Shown here piece after piece: positions 62,101-64,000 of a stretch of DNA of 64,000 bases (its first letter is position 1; the number at the start of each line of letters is the position of its first letter). The notes under the pieces were generated by a model. The model saw only the letters and a list, made by a program, of their open reading frames with translations. It ran no database searches and was not told the origin of the DNA. The position numbers were made by a program, and so were the translations under genes. Source of the DNA: Glandiceps talaboti (lineage: Eukaryota > Hemichordata > Enteropneusta > Spengelidae); assembly GCF_964340395.1 (NCBI RefSeq), contig NC_135571.1:11100440-11164439 (forward strand), written 5' to 3'.

Positions 62101-64000
62101 TTAGGTCGCAAGTATTGTGATTGAATGATGTAAAATATTGGGGAATAATGTAATTATAACTCTTGATGTATAATTCATAAAAAAAATGGGAAAATAAAGG
62201 CTTTGACTCATATTTCGTGCACTGGAGAACCAGTGACGTAGATACAGGTTGTCATGATTTAGACCAGGGTATATATCCATATTTTCTGTTGAAAGGTAAT
62301 ATCTTGGCTTGTGTATGATATAATAAAACAGTGCATACAATATTATATATCATGTCTTACCATATACTTCAAGATTACTGTAATCTTTTTCAGCCTTGCC
62401 CACTAATATCAAATTATCAGTTGGTTTGATGGTGAAATCTTCTATGTCTTCTTCATCCTGCGTAACAATATTTATTTATTTACCGTCTTTAAAATACATA
62501 ATTATAGTCTTATTTAATAATATGACAACCTCAATGACACGTGTGAAAGTGTGGCGTACTCTTGGATATTTGCATACGTGCTTGCAGCGATATCTGCAGC
62601 CATATTTTCACCAGATAAGTAGTTTTTACTTTCTATTTATCAAAGCACCAATAGGGAACTTGCAAACCCGCCATGTTGAATGTTGCATCATGGGAAATGT
62701 GATAATAACTGCAATTAACAGAGAAATTATCCCCGAGTACCCACACTTTGGAACTCACTTGGCATTCGGTTGTCATTATTATATATGTTTATCCGACACA
62801 GCAACTTTCTGTAATATTCATACTGTGTGATCACACAATTTCATGGGTAAGGAAATCGCATCTGCATACTTGCATATCATTTGCATATCATGTGCATGCA
62901 AGTATGTAATAATGTTTTCATTATTGCACTCTTGCAACTTGCAAATATAATTAGTATGTATGCACACCAGAACAAACATACATGTAGACAGTCGAGGGAA
63001 CCTCTACTAATTATGATACAACCCAGCTGACTCTTGGTGGGAACCGAGACTGCAAAGGTAAGAGGCGCATGAGCTAACTACTCGGGCACCAACAATCTCC
63101 TAATACAAATGGTAGTGACTGGAGGTCATATCACAGGGTGCAGCAAGCATGTAATCGACTGATCAATCAAATACATGCTCACTGCACCCTGTAGTCATAT
63201 ATTGAGTTTCAAAAGTTTGAAATATAGGGGAATATTTGAAATTGACAAATTAGTACAAATGGTTGAGATTGGGGGTCATATCACAGGGTGCAGTGAGCAT
63301 ATAATCGACTGATCAATCAATTACATGTTCACTGCACCCTGTGGTCATATATTGAGTTTCAAAACTTTAAAATATATGGGAATAGTTGAAATTAACAAAT
63401 TAGTACAAGTGGTTGTGATTGGAACCTACTAGCATTTAACCATTTGGTACTCAATTTTCACCAAATAGCAATACTGACAGTCAGGAATGTATTTTAGATG
63501 AACGTAACAATCTGTAGGCAAGTAGTTTTCACTTTCTCTTTATCAAAGTACCAATAGGGAACTTGCAAACCCGCCATGTTGAATGCTGCATCATGGGAAA
63601 TGTGATAATAAATACTAATCAAATAGTATTGTAAACAATATTGTTACATTGTTTTTAACCACAAATGATCAATTCATAGTCACCCTGATCATTGTGGGAG
63701 GTTTATTTTATCGGTAGGTTTCACGATAACCTCAGATAATCCCATAGTCCTTTGCGTCTGAGCATGCTCAGTCTGGATTGCAAGTTTCCTATTAATACAA
63801 TCTGTTTTGAAGGAAATTCTGAAACAGGAGAAAACATAACTTTGGGTTGTCATGACAACAACACAGGTGATTGAATGTCTATAAATTACTAAAACATCAC
63901 AGATCAGTGATTTCCCAATTACCTCATCTTTCATTGTAATATAGGGATCCTCTCCATCATCTGCATACACAGCTAGGGAGGCTAAAGCATCAGCTAGACT
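56188..64000 (-). CDS. PWP1: PWP1 homologue, WD-repeat protein (N-terminus outside window)
   Basis: Nucleolar/chromatin WD40 protein linked to rRNA gene expression and ribosome production. Visible exons: 64000-63923 (partial), 62457-62361, 61748-61641, 61337-61219, 60578-60414, 59817-59756, 58974-58863, 58100-57930, 56979-56832, 56396-56188. Phases join to 422 residues. Human PWP1 has 501, so roughly the first 100 or more residues lie beyond the window. Family landmarks: [66 protein letters not shown], a Lys-rich linker after [10 protein letters not shown], then WD repeats [63 protein letters not shown], and [12 protein letters not shown]. The C-terminus is acidic, then ends KKKKKRKKK. The exon 8 donor region is partly repeated 63 bp into the intron. 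AATAAA (minus strand, 56050-56045) lies about 140 nt after the stop. Confidence 0.95.
56465..56600. mobile_element. MITE family 7, copy 2
   Basis: Short version with CTTCGTTCAGCCAAGGAAAA and the inverted TTTTCTGGCTGAATGAAAGG, in the last PWP1 intron. Confidence 0.7.
57052..57407. mobile_element. TTAA MITE, family 4 (copy 2)
   Basis: Ends GTTAAAGTGGCACAAGCTGA and CATGTGTCCCTTTAA with TTAA at both edges. The interior matches 14888-15237 in reverse (AATGTCAATGCATGCCTTCT, TTGAGTTCAGTCAATTGCAA). PWP1 intron 8. Confidence 0.75.
57410..57900. other. PWP1 intron 8, no feature
   Basis: Small open frames on both strands have no recognisable domain or splice context. Nothing else was seen. Confidence 0.4.
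58322..58648. mobile_element. TIR element (TTTGCTAAGG ends), copy 2, with internal duplication
   Basis: Related to 2989-3143. The block GGGTAAAAATGGCAGTGTTT ... GTCAAGGGTAATTTTG occurs twice inside. PWP1 intron 7. Confidence 0.6.
60773..61005. mobile_element. Foldback MITE, hAT-like, family 9
   Basis: Two arms of about 110 bp are almost perfect inverted repeats around a short centre near 60889. The ends are AATCTGATTAAAATCCGATG and its complement. Flanking GACATACC (60765-60772) and GACATACA (61006-61013) look like an 8-bp target duplication. A terminal-like fragment (CAGATTTTAATCAGATTGAC) also occurs near 163-182. PWP1 intron 4. Confidence 0.85.
61006..61128. repeat. (CATA)n/(CA)n microsatellite
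   Basis: CATA array abutting the foldback element, ending in (CA)n. The open frame over it is spurious. Confidence 0.95.
62015..62165. mobile_element. MITE family 7, copy 3
   Basis: TCTTCATTCAGCTATGGAAA ... CTAGGTGGCCTTGTCACTAT and the inverted CCCCTTAGGTCGCAAGTATT. The following AACCAGTGACGTAGATAC segment is shared with the flank of the 32742-32950 copy. PWP1 intron 2. Confidence 0.6.
62545..62815. mobile_element. Foldback MITE family 5 (copy 2) with a family 6 half copy nested in it
   Basis: The outer arms (ATTTGCATACGTGCTTGCAG; CCCCGAGTACCCACACTTTG) match 19255-19495. The middle, from 62640, is a CCAATAGGGAACTTGCAAAC family 6 half copy with some flank. PWP1 intron 1. Confidence 0.6.
63032..63091 (-). 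mobile_element. tRNA-like SINE head
   Basis: The minus strand reads GGTGCCCGAGTAGTTAGCTC ... ATGCGCCTCTTACC ... CTCGGTTCCCACCAA, with an A-box-like TAGTTAGCTCATG and a B-box-like CGGTTCCCACC at tRNA spacing. The folding looks incomplete, so a SINE-derived tRNA relic is more likely than a working tRNA gene. Confidence 0.45.
63106..63410. repeat. 150-bp tandem repeat; each unit holds a strong hairpin
   Basis: Two units offset by exactly 150 bp. In each, CAGGGTGCAG ... GCATGTA is followed 13-15 bp later by its complement TACATG ... CTGCACCCTG (63133-63194 and 63283-63344). PWP1 intron 1. Confidence 0.85.
63551..63793. mobile_element. MITE family 6, copy 2
   Basis: Starts CCAATAGGGAACTTGCAAAC and ends TGGATTGCAAGTTTCCTATT, with the interior GAGCATGCTCAG. 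It is in the opposite arrangement to 30104-30342. Confidence 0.75.

Noticed and set aside
63032-63091. Functional tRNA gene
   Set aside because: A- and B-box-like motifs are present but the acceptor stem and cloverleaf do not close well; a SINE relic fits better.

Overview
The window is animal nuclear DNA: AT-rich, with spliced genes (GT-AG introns), long CATA/GTAT microsatellites, many short inverted-repeat transposon remnants and SINE/LINE tails. The gene set (Wee1 kinase, a TCP11-like protein, an RWD/RING protein, TRIM-NHL paralogues, PWP1) and repeat style suggest a marine invertebrate bilaterian such as an ambulacrarian, cephalochordate or lophotrochozoan. The sequence alone does not fix the species.

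Layout. 1-1447: repeat-rich flank. 1448-13003 (minus): a complete nine-exon wee1 gene with a cell-cycle-type promoter upstream (13.1-13.3 kb). 13.3-16.6 kb: intergenic, holding a microsatellite, a TTAA MITE and a LINE/SINE tail. 16645-22711 (minus): TCP11L1, nine coding exons. 22.7-28.5 kb: spacer between divergently transcribed genes, including a 65-bp minisatellite. 28575-34310 (plus): a seven-exon gene for a 330-residue protein with two RWD-like domains and a RING-H2 finger, not assigned to a named family. 35.07-45.46 kb and 45.46-55.97 kb: two tandem copies of a roughly 10.4-kb segment, each with one intronless TRIM-NHL gene (783 and 782 residues) and, near its right end, a decayed piece of a PWP1 exon. 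56188-64000 (minus): PWP1, ten exons visible, with the N-terminus beyond the window.

These genes do not form a pathway. Wee1 restrains CDK1, PWP1 is a nucleolar/chromatin WD-repeat protein, TCP11L1 is poorly understood, and the RWD-RING and TRIM proteins are probable ubiquitin ligases. The most interesting items are the tandem-RWD RING-H2 protein, the TRIM duplication with faster change in the NHL domain, a duplicated in-frame splice donor inside the Wee1 kinase domain, a hammerhead-like motif near 34.6 kb, and the captured PWP1 exon fragments. Exon joins were derived by hand from frame, splice sites and remembered family sequences. Nothing was searched against a database.
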